Below the pieces are notes generated by a model. It worked only from the letters and a program-made list of their open reading frames with translations, was not told the origin of the DNA and did not search any database. The position numbers were made by a program, and so were the translations under genes. A stretch of DNA of 61,551 nucleotides from an uncultured Planctomycetaceae bacterium (GTDB lineage Bacteria; Planctomycetota; Planctomycetia; Pirellulales; UBA1268), in the NCBI GenBank assembly GCA_913052575.1, contig CAJXFK010000006.1, positions 1 to 61,551 on the forward strand. Direction: 5' to 3'. Positions within the stretch are counted from its first letter, which is position 1. Each line of letters starts with the position of its first letter. Shown here piece after piece: positions 8,586 to 17,959 of the stretch.

Positions 8586-10985
8586 TTAGTGATTGAGTGA
8601 ATAGAGGAGCACATTCAGGGCAATTTTCTCAGCATCATCTCGATCATAACCCGTGCATTCCATAGAGTTTTGTTTTTCAAGAGCACACGATATGTCGAAC
8701 GGTGAAAAGATGACTGCCCACCGGTCACCAATACGGATACCTTCTAATTGTGGGGGCACCTTTCGTTTTTCTGCGGAGAGCGGGCCTCTACCAGCAGTAG
8801 GTGCCCTCAGTGTAACGCGGCGGAGGTCATAGCCCCCGTAGGTAGCTGCTGAGAAAAGAGGGTCGTCGTCGGGCACTGACTCGATAGTGTAAGTAGGCAG
8901 AGCGACTGAAAATTCTTTCCGGAAAGCATCGGTAAATGATTGTGAAGCACATACGCTGTCAGCGAGCAGGGTTCCTCCTCGTTTCAAAAAGTCTCGAAGG
9001 TTCTTTCGTTGTGCATCGTCGAAGGCAAATGCTTGCCTGCCATGCATGAAAAGCATGTGATGCTTGAAAATTGCCGGATCAATAAGGTCCAGTTTTGCGG
9101 GTGTGTCTTCAACGAGTATTCCGAGTTCGCGTGCGGCAGCACGGAGAATATTTGCGAGTGCTTTTGGGGCAGCATCACAGAGCCCACCATGACGCAATTT
9201 ACCAATAGTCAGTTGACCTCGGCCAATTGAATCCGGCTTTGTCGTTTCTAACTGACTACGAGCGAATATCTCATCTTTCTTTTTTAGTTCACGATTTGTC
9301 GCATACGCAACGACATTTGCTCCGATTGCAAGCGCAGCGTCTATTTGCCGCCGAACAGGGTTATCTGGGTTTTCAAATTGGTTGTATGATGGGCCGGCTA
9401 GTTCCCAAAGGCATGAGAGGCTTGGGGGCGTAGAGGATTTGTTTTCCGGGTTATGAGACGGTGCATAAATCAAACATGTACGACAACCGTAGTCCACTCC
9501 AAGTAATGGTCGTTGGAATTCTGGAGGAACAAATTTTTCTGCATACCATGCTGGATGCTCAGGTGGAAGAAGGCTGAGTTGGTGTTCAGGTTCAGGAAAT
9601 ATTTCGCTCACAAGTTGACGAAAAGACTTGTCAAAGGGTGCACCCTCAGAACAGGTCGCCTCAGCAAAGATGAATCCCCCTTGATCAATATATTCTCGTA
9701 AACGACGACCGGGTTCTTTACCGATATCCAGTCCGGCAGTGCCACCTATCCAGAGAACTGGTGACTGGCTAAGGTCCTGCGTATCGGCTTCCTGTGTGCT
9801 GAGAACGTGCCACGAGAGCCCGGCTGGGTAATCATCCCGCCATTCTTTTTCAATGAATTCAACAAGATGTGAAATGTCATGGCCATGTTGATTCCAGTCA
9901 TTTCGCGGGCCATGACGACTTTTTGCAATAACAACGGGCCTTCGACCTTTCGCAAGAAACAAGAGGGCAAAACTTGTCGCTACAACGGCATCCTCAGACC
10001 CTTTTTTTTGAAAGCTCCCCGTAAGTGGATCCTGGGCTGAGACAAACATTTTTGCCCCTTCCAAGTACCAGTCATGACTCCCGATAAACCTCCTTGCAGT
10101 GAATCGTCCAACTCGCTCGAGCCCGTAAAGGTAGTAGCGGAGCCACTGCTGGCCTCCCGGTGGATTTCTTGTGACCGAGAAATTCTTCCCAAGCCACTGG
10201 AGGCCAGCTTCAAGAGGCTTTGAGGCAGACCCACCGCCACAACAGGAAATATTCGATTCCCTGACAAATGCATCGGGCCGCTCGGTATGCTCTGTAGTTA
10301 TCCAGATACTTGCAATTCCTGCGCAGGTCATGCTGCCAGTGCCGTTGCCACCCCCAGCGGTATAACTCCACGAACCATCAAGACGCTGTGCAGCCTCCCA
10401 ATATTTCTGTGCCAATTTCCAGACAGCGGGTTGTACACGAACACCGGCGCGCTGCGCCTCGTGCAATCCAAGAATCGCAAACTGTGAGTTTGAGTTGTCA
10501 GCACCTGAACGATTAGATCCGTAAGACCAGCCCCCAGTGATTCCAGGGCCATTCGATTGGGCATTCTCGAGCCAACGTGCATTTCGCTCAAGAATAGCGA
10601 GGTCTCGCTTTGGTGAAACCATCGCAAGAGCCTGTGTCTGGAGTGAGACTGAATATGTATCAGTAGGTGTCTGCTCTCTCAGCCATGTAAGTGACTTCTT
10701 CATGGCTTTTGCATCTTTATCGACACCAGCATTTGCGAGTGCAAGTACGACTAGAGCAGTTGCCCCTACAACAGTCTCGTCGCTTCGCATGGATGACTTC
10801 CATGTGCCATCAGGGCTTTGCTGACGAATGAGCCAGTTTTTTGCTTTTTCTATTGCGTTATTGATCTGCTCGGGCTGTAGGTTATTTTCAGCAGAAGAGG
10901 CAATTGGCATAGCTATGAGTTGAAGCACAGCAAGTAACACAACGCATGAAAGTTTCTTATAACCACTCAATAACAAGTAATGCAT
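8586..10985 (-). CDS. Secreted protein with squalene-cyclase-like toroid and DUF4159 domain
   Basis: With the chosen ATG (10983-10985) the product has 799 residues. It begins with a signal or anchor segment (CVVLLAVLQLIAMPIASSA). The first ~330 residues hold prenyltransferase/squalene-oxidase-type repeats with the QxxDGTW pattern (RQQSPDGTWKS, AQRLDGSWSYTAGG, DPLTGSFQKKG). The C-terminal half resembles DUF4159 and a GATase-like fold, with paired segments such as LREYIDQGGFIFAEATC and LRDFLKRGGTLLADSVCASQ. A longer reading from 11114 adds 43 basic residues before the signal segment and looks wrong. The gene is divergent from moxR, an arrangement that suggests a shared role with the MoxR/BatA module in the envelope. 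No catalytic role can be assigned. Confidence 0.8.
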   Translation of the reverse strand: MHYLLLSGYKKLSCVVLLAVLQLIAMPIASSAENNLQPEQINNAIEKAKNWLIRQQSPDGTWKSSMRSDETVVGATALVVLALANAGVDKDAKAMKKSLTWLREQTPTDTYSVSLQTQALAMVSPKRDLAILERNARWLENAQSNGPGITGGWSYGSNRSGADNSNSQFAILGLHEAQRAGVRVQPAVWKLAQKYWEAAQRLDGSWSYTAGGGNGTGSMTCAGIASIWITTEHTERPDAFVRESNISCCGGGSASKPLEAGLQWLGKNFSVTRNPPGGQQWLRYYLYGLERVGRFTARRFIGSHDWYLEGAKMFVSAQDPLTGSFQKKGSEDAVVATSFALLFLAKGRRPVVIAKSRHGPRNDWNQHGHDISHLVEFIEKEWRDDYPAGLSWHVLSTQEADTQDLSQSPVLWIGGTAGLDIGKEPGRRLREYIDQGGFIFAEATCSEGAPFDKSFRQLVSEIFPEPEHQLSLLPPEHPAWYAEKFVPPEFQRPLLGVDYGCRTCLIYAPSHNPENKSSTPPSLSCLWELAGPSYNQFENPDNPVRRQIDAALAIGANVVAYATNRELKKKDEIFARSQLETTKPDSIGRGQLTIGKLRHGGLCDAAPKALANILRAAARELGILVEDTPAKLDLIDPAIFKHHMLFMHGRQAFAFDDAQRKNLRDFLKRGGTLLADSVCASQSFTDAFRKEFSVALPTYTIESVPDDDPLFSAATYGGYDLRRVTLRAPTAGRGPLSAEKRKVPPQLEGIRIGDRWAVIFSPFDISCALEKQNSMECTGYDRDDAEKIALNVLLYSLNH

Positions 10986-11199
10986 AGAGCCTGCCAGCTG
11001 TAGGAGAGTCACCTGTCTGTCGAGCCTGATTCTACGACATTGTCGAAGATAGAGACATGGCCTACCTGCCTTCTTCATGCTGCGCCAAGGTTTTTGTTTG
11101 CCTCGTAGTGGCACAAAGACCGATACTTTTTAGTAGTATAGATGTATCACTGCTGGAAACAGGTACATAACGATTCTCCCAAGGAAGGAAACCGTCTTC

Positions 11200-12225
11200 G
11201 TGTCGACTGCTGGAAAACAAAAGTCACTTGATGACGTGCTGCAGGAATTTTCGCAGCACCGACTTCTTATGCAGGAGGAACTTCAAAAAATTATTGTTGG
11301 CCAAGACGAAGTTATTGAGCAGTTGTTTGCTGCGATTTTTACACGCGGCCATTGTCTGCTTGAGGGAGTGCCGGGTTTGGCGAAAACTCTTATGGTGTCT
11401 ACGGTAGCAAGAATTCTTGATGTTGATTTTAAGCGAGTACAATTCACGCCGGATTTAATGCCCTCAGATATTACAGGTACCAATGTATTGGATGAAGATG
11501 AATCAGGCCGACGTAATTTTAGATTTGTAGAGGGACCAATATTTACTAATGTCCTACTTGCGGATGAAATCAATCGTACGCCACCAAAAACTCAGGCGGC
11601 ATTACTTCAAGCAATGCAGGAGCGAGAGGTTTCAGTTGGTCAAGAAACATACTCATTGCCGGATCCGTTCTTTACGATAGCGACACAAAATCCAGTCGAG
11701 CAGGAAGGGACATACCCTCTTCCTGAAGCCCAGCTTGATCGGTTTATGTTTAATATAAAAGTTGGGTATCCAAGTGCGGATGAGGAAGAGCGGATATTAA
11801 TGGCGACGACTCGGCCAGAGCGTCCTGAAGTTCGGAAAGTACTTTCGGGACGAGCCATAACGAATATCCAAAAGCTTGTTGCAGGTGTTGCAGTGAGTGA
11901 ATACATCATTAAGTATGTTGCTGCATTGGTTCGTTCAACGAGGCCTAAAGATTCGCAGTCACCCAAGTACATTACAGAGTTAGTGGATTGGGGCGCTGGT
12001 CCACGTGCTGGTCAATTTCTCATACAGGGCGGCAAGGCGATGGCTGCGATGGACGGCAGGTTCAGCGTTTCTATTGATGATATTCGAAGAATTGCTGTGC
12101 CGGTGCTCCGGCATCGAATATCAACAAACTTTCAGGCTCAGGCAGAAGGTCTTACAAGTGAATCAATCGTCGAACGATTGCTGAGAGAAGTGCCCGAGCC
12201 GTCGGTTCCTCCATTGGTGAAATGA
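11200..12225 (+). CDS. MoxR-family AAA+ ATPase
   Basis: A 341-residue ATPase of the MoxR/RavA type, a chaperone class that matures metal- or VWA-containing complexes. The Walker A variant GVPGLAKT lies near residue 54, Walker B is [22 protein letters not shown], sensor 1 is TIATQNP, and the [10 protein letters not shown] segment is typical. It starts at GTG (11200-11202) with AAGGAAGG about 11 bases upstream. The DUF58 gene follows after 7 bases, so the pair is almost certainly co-transcribed and forms the classic MoxR-DUF58 unit. Confidence 0.93.
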   Translation: MSTAGKQKSLDDVLQEFSQHRLLMQEELQKIIVGQDEVIEQLFAAIFTRGHCLLEGVPGLAKTLMVSTVARILDVDFKRVQFTPDLMPSDITGTNVLDEDESGRRNFRFVEGPIFTNVLLADEINRTPPKTQAALLQAMQEREVSVGQETYSLPDPFFTIATQNPVEQEGTYPLPEAQLDRFMFNIKVGYPSADEEERILMATTRPERPEVRKVLSGRAITNIQKLVAGVAVSEYIIKYVAALVRSTRPKDSQSPKYITELVDWGAGPRAGQFLIQGGKAMAAMDGRFSVSIDDIRRIAVPVLRHRISTNFQAQAEGLTSESIVERLLREVPEPSVPPLVK

Positions 12226-12232
12226 GAGCCGT

Positions 12233-13132
12233 ATGTCGCGAGCAGTAGAAGAATATCTGAAGCCAGATGTAGTTCAGCAGATTGCGAGGCTTGATCTACG
12301 AGCAAAGTTTATCGTGAAAGGGTTTCTGCAGGGCCTTCATGCCAGTCCATTTCAGGGTTTTTCCGTAGAGTTCAGTGAGCATCGTCGATATGCCGCTGGC
12401 GATGATCCTAAAGATATTGACTGGCTTATTTATGCGAAAACCGACAAGCATTACATAAAGAAATATGAAGCCGAGACAAATATTACCGGGTATCTCCTCG
12501 TCGATACGAGTGCATCGATGGGGTATACCTACCGTCAGCAGTTTACCAAACTAGACTACTCAATATCACTGGCCTCAGCTCTTTGCTGGCTCATGGTTCA
12601 TCAGCAGGACCCCTGTGGCTTGATGGTTTTTGGGGAAAAGGTTTCGGCATCCCTGCCTGCTCGATCGAGACGTAGTCAGATCTCAGAGGTCCTGTCTCTT
12701 TTGGCGAAGACTGAGGCTGCTGGTATGTCTGATATCCCTGCTAGCTTAATTCAGATCGGAGCAATGCTTCGACATCGCTCCCTATTGATGGTGTTTAGCG
12801 ATTTGCTGGCAGAACCATCTGCAATTCGTGATGCGATGCTTCGACTGCGTCATCGCAATCATGACATTATATTATTTCATGTACTTGACGAAGCAGAGGT
12901 CCGATTTCCTTTTCAGGGAATGGTTGAGCTGACTGATCCAGAGAGTAGCCAGAGTATGGTTGTTGATGCTGATGCAGCCCGTCGCGACTATGTCGATGGT
13001 GTCGAGGGTTTTCGGGATCACTATCGGCAAATGTGTCAGCAAGCTGGGATTGATTATGTGCCGCTTGATACGAGCATGCCGTTTGATGCTGCCCTTATGG
13101 AGTATTTGATTAATCGTCAGCAGCGAGCCTAG
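12233..13132 (+). CDS. DUF58 domain protein (VWA-like)
   Basis: A 299-residue soluble protein with the DUF58 signature RRYAAGDDPKDIDWLIYAKT and a von Willebrand A-type metal site DTSASM near residue 89. It is a presumed substrate or partner of the preceding MoxR ATPase. The next gene (BatA-like) starts 35 bases downstream on the same strand. Its role in other bacteria is linked to envelope stress and assembly of membrane complexes, but the target here is unknown. Confidence 0.92.
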   Translation: MSRAVEEYLKPDVVQQIARLDLRAKFIVKGFLQGLHASPFQGFSVEFSEHRRYAAGDDPKDIDWLIYAKTDKHYIKKYEAETNITGYLLVDTSASMGYTYRQQFTKLDYSISLASALCWLMVHQQDPCGLMVFGEKVSASLPARSRRSQISEVLSLLAKTEAAGMSDIPASLIQIGAMLRHRSLLMVFSDLLAEPSAIRDAMLRLRHRNHDIILFHVLDEAEVRFPFQGMVELTDPESSQSMVVDADAARRDYVDGVEGFRDHYRQMCQQAGIDYVPLDTSMPFDAALMEYLINRQQRA

Positions 13133-13167
13133 GTAAACAAGCAAGTTTTCAAGAGTAGTATTAACCT

Positions 13168-15507
13168 ATGGGCCTTTCTTTTCTGAATATTTTGTTGCTC
13201 AGCGGGATGGCTATTGCCACGATTCCAATCCTGCTGCATCTTCTTATGCAGCGGAAGCCTGTGTCTCATCAATTTCCAGCACTTCGCTTTCTGCAACTTA
13301 AATCTCACGTCAGAAAACGTCGGCTTAAGTTGCGGCATCTGCTGCTCTTGCTGTTGCGTGTTGCCGCTCTTTGCATGTTGGTTTTAGCTGTTTCTCGGCC
13401 TGTTCTTCGGGGCACTGGTTGGATTATTGATCAAGAGGGACCAGTTGCCGTAGCGTGCGTGGTGGATACTTCACCTCGCATGTTGTTGCGTCAAGAAAAT
13501 CGTACGCGGCTCGATGAGGTTCGAGACATTGCAGTCAATTTATTCGAAGAGCTCCCACCTGAGAGCAAGGTGGCGATCGTTGATACGAGTGAAGGAAGTG
13601 TTCGATTTTCGGCATCTGTCAGCGTGGCTACCAATAGGGTTGAACGACTCTCGGTAGGTGCTTCCTCGGTGAGTTTAGTTACGGCGATGGGTGACGCAGC
13701 AGGCCTGTTAGAGAGTTCAGAGATTCAACGAAAAGAACTCTATGTGTTCACAGATTTTTCTCATGGAGGTTGGGAGCAGTCGGTGAAAGCTGATTGGGAC
13801 ACGCTTTATCCGAATATAAGTCTTGTTTTTATTGATGTTTCGGCAACACATCCACAAGACTTTATGTTGGAAAATCTCGAGCTTTCTGCTGAGCGTCTTA
13901 CTGTTGGAAGTCCGCTCACTGTTTCTGTGATGACGCGACGAATAGGCCCTGATTCTGCGAGGTCTGTTGTGGTTGAATTTCAGGATCAAGAAGGGGATTT
14001 CATTCGTCGTGGAGAAAAGCCCGTGGCCTGGAAAGATGGAGCAGAAGAAGAAGTACGATTTGAAATGAACGGTTTGGAGCCAGGAGTTCATCAAGGCCGA
14101 GTTCTCGTTGAAGGTGGAGATGGTCTGCCTGCGGATGATTCAATCGAATTTACCGTAGATGTTGGTCCACCAACACGCATATTGGTGGCTGCTGAGGAAC
14201 CTGTTTCAACAACGGGACTATTTTTTGTCGAGGCTGTAGCACCGTTTCCGCTTGTGAGTGCTGGACGTAATGAATTTACGGTCACGCTTGATTCCTTTCA
14301 TCATTTTGAGAACTCCTCGTGGCCCGATTTTCGCAGTATTGTGTTGATTGATCCACCACCGCTACCTGCCCGAACATGGGAAATGCTACGCGACTGGGTT
14401 AGTAAAGGAGGAGGTCTTGTTGTTTGGCTAGGTCCATCAGCGGGTAACCCAGTGGATTTCAGTTCATCCGAAAGTGAGGCTGTGCTCGGGGGGAAAATCG
14501 AGCGAGTGTGGCGTTCAGCAGATCGTTCGAATTACTTGGCACCTTCGTCTTTGGATCATCCGGTTTTGTCCGCATTTCGACGTGTCGGTGATTCCGTGCC
14601 GTGGCAAGATTTCCCAGTGTTTCGTCATTGGGAGTTCAAGCCGACTTCTGTGAGTGGTGACGTGCAAGGTGAGCAGTCATTACCTGCAATATCTTTTGCA
14701 AATTATCGTAATGGACTGCCCGCACTTTTTGAGCGGATGCTCGGAGAGGGAAGAGTTGTCATTGTGACAACGCCTATATCTCAATCAGCAAGTGATCCGC
14801 AGGCTTGGAATCAACTTGCCACCGGTTTTGAACCTTGGCCATTTATGATGCTTGCCAATGAAATTTTAGGATATGTTGTAGAAACTCCAGATTCTCTCAA
14901 TATTACGGCAGGTGAAATTGCGAGACTTCGTCTGCAGCGTCATGATCTACCTACGGCAACGGTTCGAACACCACTTGGAGATACATTTCCTGTAGCCATT
15001 GATCAGCAACAGGGAGCGATTGCTGTTTCTGCAACTCGGCAGCCTGGTAATTACCGGATCCAGTCTGGCGGAAAAACTGCGGGATTTGTAAAAGGATTTA
15101 GTGCAAGGCTGCCAAAATCAGCAACCGATTTTTCACGACTTACAGATAATGAAGTGACAGTACTACTTGGTGTGAATCGACGTATTGTACGCGATGTGGA
15201 AAGCCTCGATCGAGATGTTATGAATCATCGTGTTGGGGCAGAGTTGTGCAGCTGGATTTTTTTCCTGGCTGCAGTATTACTTGCCTTGGATTGGTGGGCT
15301 TCAAATCGATTTTATGCACCTCGCGTAGGAGCCGATCCTGAAGCAGGTGCTGCAGAAGTATTTGCAGAGAGCATCGATGCTAAGGGAGAGGCAGAGGCCA
15401 TACCGCCACCCCCTGTCCCGTCAGCAGGAATAATTGAAGGGCAGGTAGAAAAAATGCCTCCACCGATACCGTCAGGTTTCGGTTCAGAGACGGAGTACTC
15501 ATCATGA
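13168..15507 (+). CDS. BatA-like membrane protein with degenerate VWA domain
   Basis: The 779-residue protein starts with the N-terminal double-transmembrane BatA region: a first helix FLNILLLSGMAIATIPILLHLL, the RKPVSHQFPALRFLQ motif, and a second helix at about 55-75 (LRHLLLLLLRVAALCMLVLA). A VWA-like domain follows, but its metal site reads DTSPRM rather than DxSxS, so metal binding is doubtful. A last membrane segment (SWIFFLAAVLLALDWW) comes near residue 700, with a Pro-rich tail. The middle contains Ig-like and GATase-like parts facing the periplasm. Its stop overlaps the start of the next gene by 4 bases (ATGA), so translation is coupled. Confidence 0.85.
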   Translation: MGLSFLNILLLSGMAIATIPILLHLLMQRKPVSHQFPALRFLQLKSHVRKRRLKLRHLLLLLLRVAALCMLVLAVSRPVLRGTGWIIDQEGPVAVACVVDTSPRMLLRQENRTRLDEVRDIAVNLFEELPPESKVAIVDTSEGSVRFSASVSVATNRVERLSVGASSVSLVTAMGDAAGLLESSEIQRKELYVFTDFSHGGWEQSVKADWDTLYPNISLVFIDVSATHPQDFMLENLELSAERLTVGSPLTVSVMTRRIGPDSARSVVVEFQDQEGDFIRRGEKPVAWKDGAEEEVRFEMNGLEPGVHQGRVLVEGGDGLPADDSIEFTVDVGPPTRILVAAEEPVSTTGLFFVEAVAPFPLVSAGRNEFTVTLDSFHHFENSSWPDFRSIVLIDPPPLPARTWEMLRDWVSKGGGLVVWLGPSAGNPVDFSSSESEAVLGGKIERVWRSADRSNYLAPSSLDHPVLSAFRRVGDSVPWQDFPVFRHWEFKPTSVSGDVQGEQSLPAISFANYRNGLPALFERMLGEGRVVIVTTPISQSASDPQAWNQLATGFEPWPFMMLANEILGYVVETPDSLNITAGEIARLRLQRHDLPTATVRTPLGDTFPVAIDQQQGAIAVSATRQPGNYRIQSGGKTAGFVKGFSARLPKSATDFSRLTDNEVTVLLGVNRRIVRDVESLDRDVMNHRVGAELCSWIFFLAAVLLALDWWASNRFYAPRVGADPEAGAAEVFAESIDAKGEAEAIPPPPVPSAGIIEGQVEKMPPPIPSGFGSETEYSS

Positions 15508-17786
15508 CTGCCAGCAGTCTGATTCATACGACATCAATTTATTTCGACCCAGCGGGTTCGTGGTTGGGCATAGTGCTGTTGGTTGCCGCTTTTGTCTGTC
15601 TCTTGTTTTTCTTAGCTCCAGATAAAAGTCGTCTGTCACCGCGCAGGCGACTGGCTTTAATCGCCTTACGAACAGCAGCACTGTTAGTTCTTGTTTTTTG
15701 CATGTCGAAACCAAGTATGGTTTCGATAAGACAACTTCAGCAACCAGCTACCGTCCTCGTATTGGCAGATTCATCCGAGAGTATGAATGTGGCAGATAGC
15801 CCGAATAGTAAGACTCGCTGGGAGTATCTACGCCAGACATTGAAGACCGCGATGGAGTCTACGAGAAAACAAATAGTCAGTGAGAGCATGCTCGTGAGGG
15901 CATGGGTCTTTGATCGTGAGGCAAGACAGGTTTCAATTGATAACACGTCGCTTGACATCGGTGCGTGGGAGCGACGGCCTTCGTCAGAGGAAACTGCAAT
16001 TGGTTCGGCCATGGAATCTGCCGTTCGAGCGATGGGTGAACAACCGCTAAGTGCAGTCGTTTTACTCAGCGATGGAGGTCAGCACGCCTATCCACCGAAT
16101 GATCTGCCACCACAGGCCGAGTCGCGTCGCTTGGGAGAGCGAGGTGTTCCACTTTGGGCAATTACCTACGGACAGTCGCAAGGTGCTGCCCAGGCACGAG
16201 ATGCATCAGTCGTGGGCCTGTCGGTTCCTGAAAAAGTCTTTCTAGGAAATACAGTCGAAATTATAGGACGAATTCGACTAGAGGGTCTGTCGGATAGGAA
16301 TGTCACTGTGCGATTGATGGTTGAACAGTCAGGCGGTGAATTGGCTGAAGTCGCGAAGAAGGAGATTCGGTCGACCGAAGGAATGATAGAAGAATCAGTA
16401 CGTTTTGATTGGACCGCAGAGTCATTAGGTGAACGGAAAATTGCTCTAGCGATTGATGCAGTAGCAGGTGAGATTGTTCTGACGAATAATGCTGTTGCAA
16501 CCTTTGTTAACGTGGTCGATGGAGGCTTGCGTGTCCTTTATCTTGAAGGCAGCCCTCGAGTAGAGCAAAGGTTTTTGCGGCGAACGCTTTCAAGCAGTCC
16601 CGATATACAGATAGATTTCCAATGGATTAACTCTGTAAATAGAAGTCGTTGGCCGGTCAGTCTTGAGCGAGAACTGTTGCGTGACTACAAGGTCTTCCTC
16701 ATAGGCGACCTCGATGTCGATGCTATTCGTCCAAAAGATCTTGAGAAGATTCGAGCTATGGTTGAGAATGGTGCGAGCATTGGATTTCTTGGTGGGTTTC
16801 ATTCGTTTGAAGCAGGCGGCTGGGGAAGTTCGCCACTCGGTAGATTGTTGCCCTACGCTCGAGACAGTCTTTCACGTCAACGATTTGATGAGCCTATCCG
16901 AAAAGATCTTCATGTAAGAGGTCCGATTAAAATTATTCCGAATCAACAATTTGGTGGAGTTTCTGTTTTGCGGCTCGGTCAAACGGTCGAAGAATCAGAT
17001 CAAATTTGGAGAAAGTTACCGCCACTGGATGGGGCAAACCGTCTACCACGACTTTTACCAGTAGCCAAGACGCTTGCTGTCTCAGAAACAGGTCTTCCTC
17101 TTCTGGTGGCTCGTGAATATGGATTGGGCCGAGTGCTTGTCTTTGCGGTTGATTCGACATGGCGATGGGCAATGGAAGGTTCTTCTTTGTCGTATCAAAG
17201 ATTTTGGCGTCAATTTGTTCTTTGGTTAGCGCGACGGGATGATTTTGACGGAGAGAGACTTTGGTTGAAGCTTGCACGGCGTCGTATTTCTGTGGGAAGT
17301 CCTTTGGTTTTTGACGCAGGTCTCACGCTCCCCGACGGAACACTTGCAAAAGGAAATACACTCTCTGCTTCGGTTGTTGATCCAGCTGGAAATTCACGGT
17401 ATGTCCGTCTGGTAAAAAATGGTGAATCTTTTTCTGGGGCCATTACAGGTTGTTCGGAGCCAGGAGACTGGCGAGTGGCTGTAAAGACAGATCTTCAAGG
17501 AGGAGAGGCTGTTGCGAGGTTCGTCGTGTACCGGCAAGATTTAGAACTGGCGAATCCTCGGGCAAACACTTTGCTCATGCAGCAGATTGCAAGTACGACT
17601 GATGGAGGCGTGAGGCTTCCGGAGGAGCTATCAAGTATTTTCAAGGAGATTGGACAAGCTAGACCCGTATTTACTACAAGTGAAGAATGGTCAGTATCTC
17701 TTTGGGATAATTGGATCACACTCTTGATCGTAGCCGGGTGTCTCTGTACTGAGTGGTTTTTTCGAAAGCGTTGGGGGCTTGTTTGA
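15504..17786 (+). CDS. VWA / glutamine-amidotransferase-like membrane protein
   Basis: A 760-residue membrane protein. Two N-terminal helices (about 18-36 and 50-65) precede a VWA domain with the intact-looking metal motif DSSESM near residue 90 and the VVLLSDGGQHA segment. An Ig-like portion follows. Then comes a GATase1-like domain (DYKVFLIGDLDVDAI, MVENGASIGFLGGFHSF, GLGRVLVFAVDSTWRW) without an obvious catalytic Cys. A final helix (WITLLIVAGCLCTEWFF) ends the protein. It is the last gene of the moxR-DUF58-BatA set, coupled to the previous one through ATGA. I infer a large membrane complex with the BatA-like protein. Confidence 0.85.
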   Translation: MTASSLIHTTSIYFDPAGSWLGIVLLVAAFVCLLFFLAPDKSRLSPRRRLALIALRTAALLVLVFCMSKPSMVSIRQLQQPATVLVLADSSESMNVADSPNSKTRWEYLRQTLKTAMESTRKQIVSESMLVRAWVFDREARQVSIDNTSLDIGAWERRPSSEETAIGSAMESAVRAMGEQPLSAVVLLSDGGQHAYPPNDLPPQAESRRLGERGVPLWAITYGQSQGAAQARDASVVGLSVPEKVFLGNTVEIIGRIRLEGLSDRNVTVRLMVEQSGGELAEVAKKEIRSTEGMIEESVRFDWTAESLGERKIALAIDAVAGEIVLTNNAVATFVNVVDGGLRVLYLEGSPRVEQRFLRRTLSSSPDIQIDFQWINSVNRSRWPVSLERELLRDYKVFLIGDLDVDAIRPKDLEKIRAMVENGASIGFLGGFHSFEAGGWGSSPLGRLLPYARDSLSRQRFDEPIRKDLHVRGPIKIIPNQQFGGVSVLRLGQTVEESDQIWRKLPPLDGANRLPRLLPVAKTLAVSETGLPLLVAREYGLGRVLVFAVDSTWRWAMEGSSLSYQRFWRQFVLWLARRDDFDGERLWLKLARRRISVGSPLVFDAGLTLPDGTLAKGNTLSASVVDPAGNSRYVRLVKNGESFSGAITGCSEPGDWRVAVKTDLQGGEAVARFVVYRQDLELANPRANTLLMQQIASTTDGGVRLPEELSSIFKEIGQARPVFTTSEEWSVSLWDNWITLLIVAGCLCTEWFFRKRWGLV

Positions 17787-17959
17787 TTTTGGATTGTTGA
17801 ATCAAACGGGAGATTGCATTCAATCTGTGCATGGTTTTCTCTTAGAACACGGCTTTAGCCGCTCTTTTCATATTTGGCTTTCGCACGAGTCTTGCTACCT
17901 TCTGCAACGAATGATTTCTTTGTAAAGACGTATTAAGTCCTCAAGCCAGGAGGTCGGCT
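17787..17959 (+). other. Gap between the envelope module and the two-component genes
   Basis: A small inverted repeat CGGC-TTTA-GCCG at 17850-17861, followed by CTCTTTT, could be a weak terminator. At the right end, AGGAGG (17948-17953) serves the TTG start of the histidine kinase at 17960. I see nothing else. Confidence 0.3.

Noticed and set aside
11014..11114. Longer start for the DUF4159 protein at 11114
   Set aside because: It would place 43 basic residues before an otherwise good signal peptide.
17846..17870. Rho-independent terminator after the VWA gene
   Set aside because: The stem is only four base pairs; mentioned in the gap entry but not called as a terminator.
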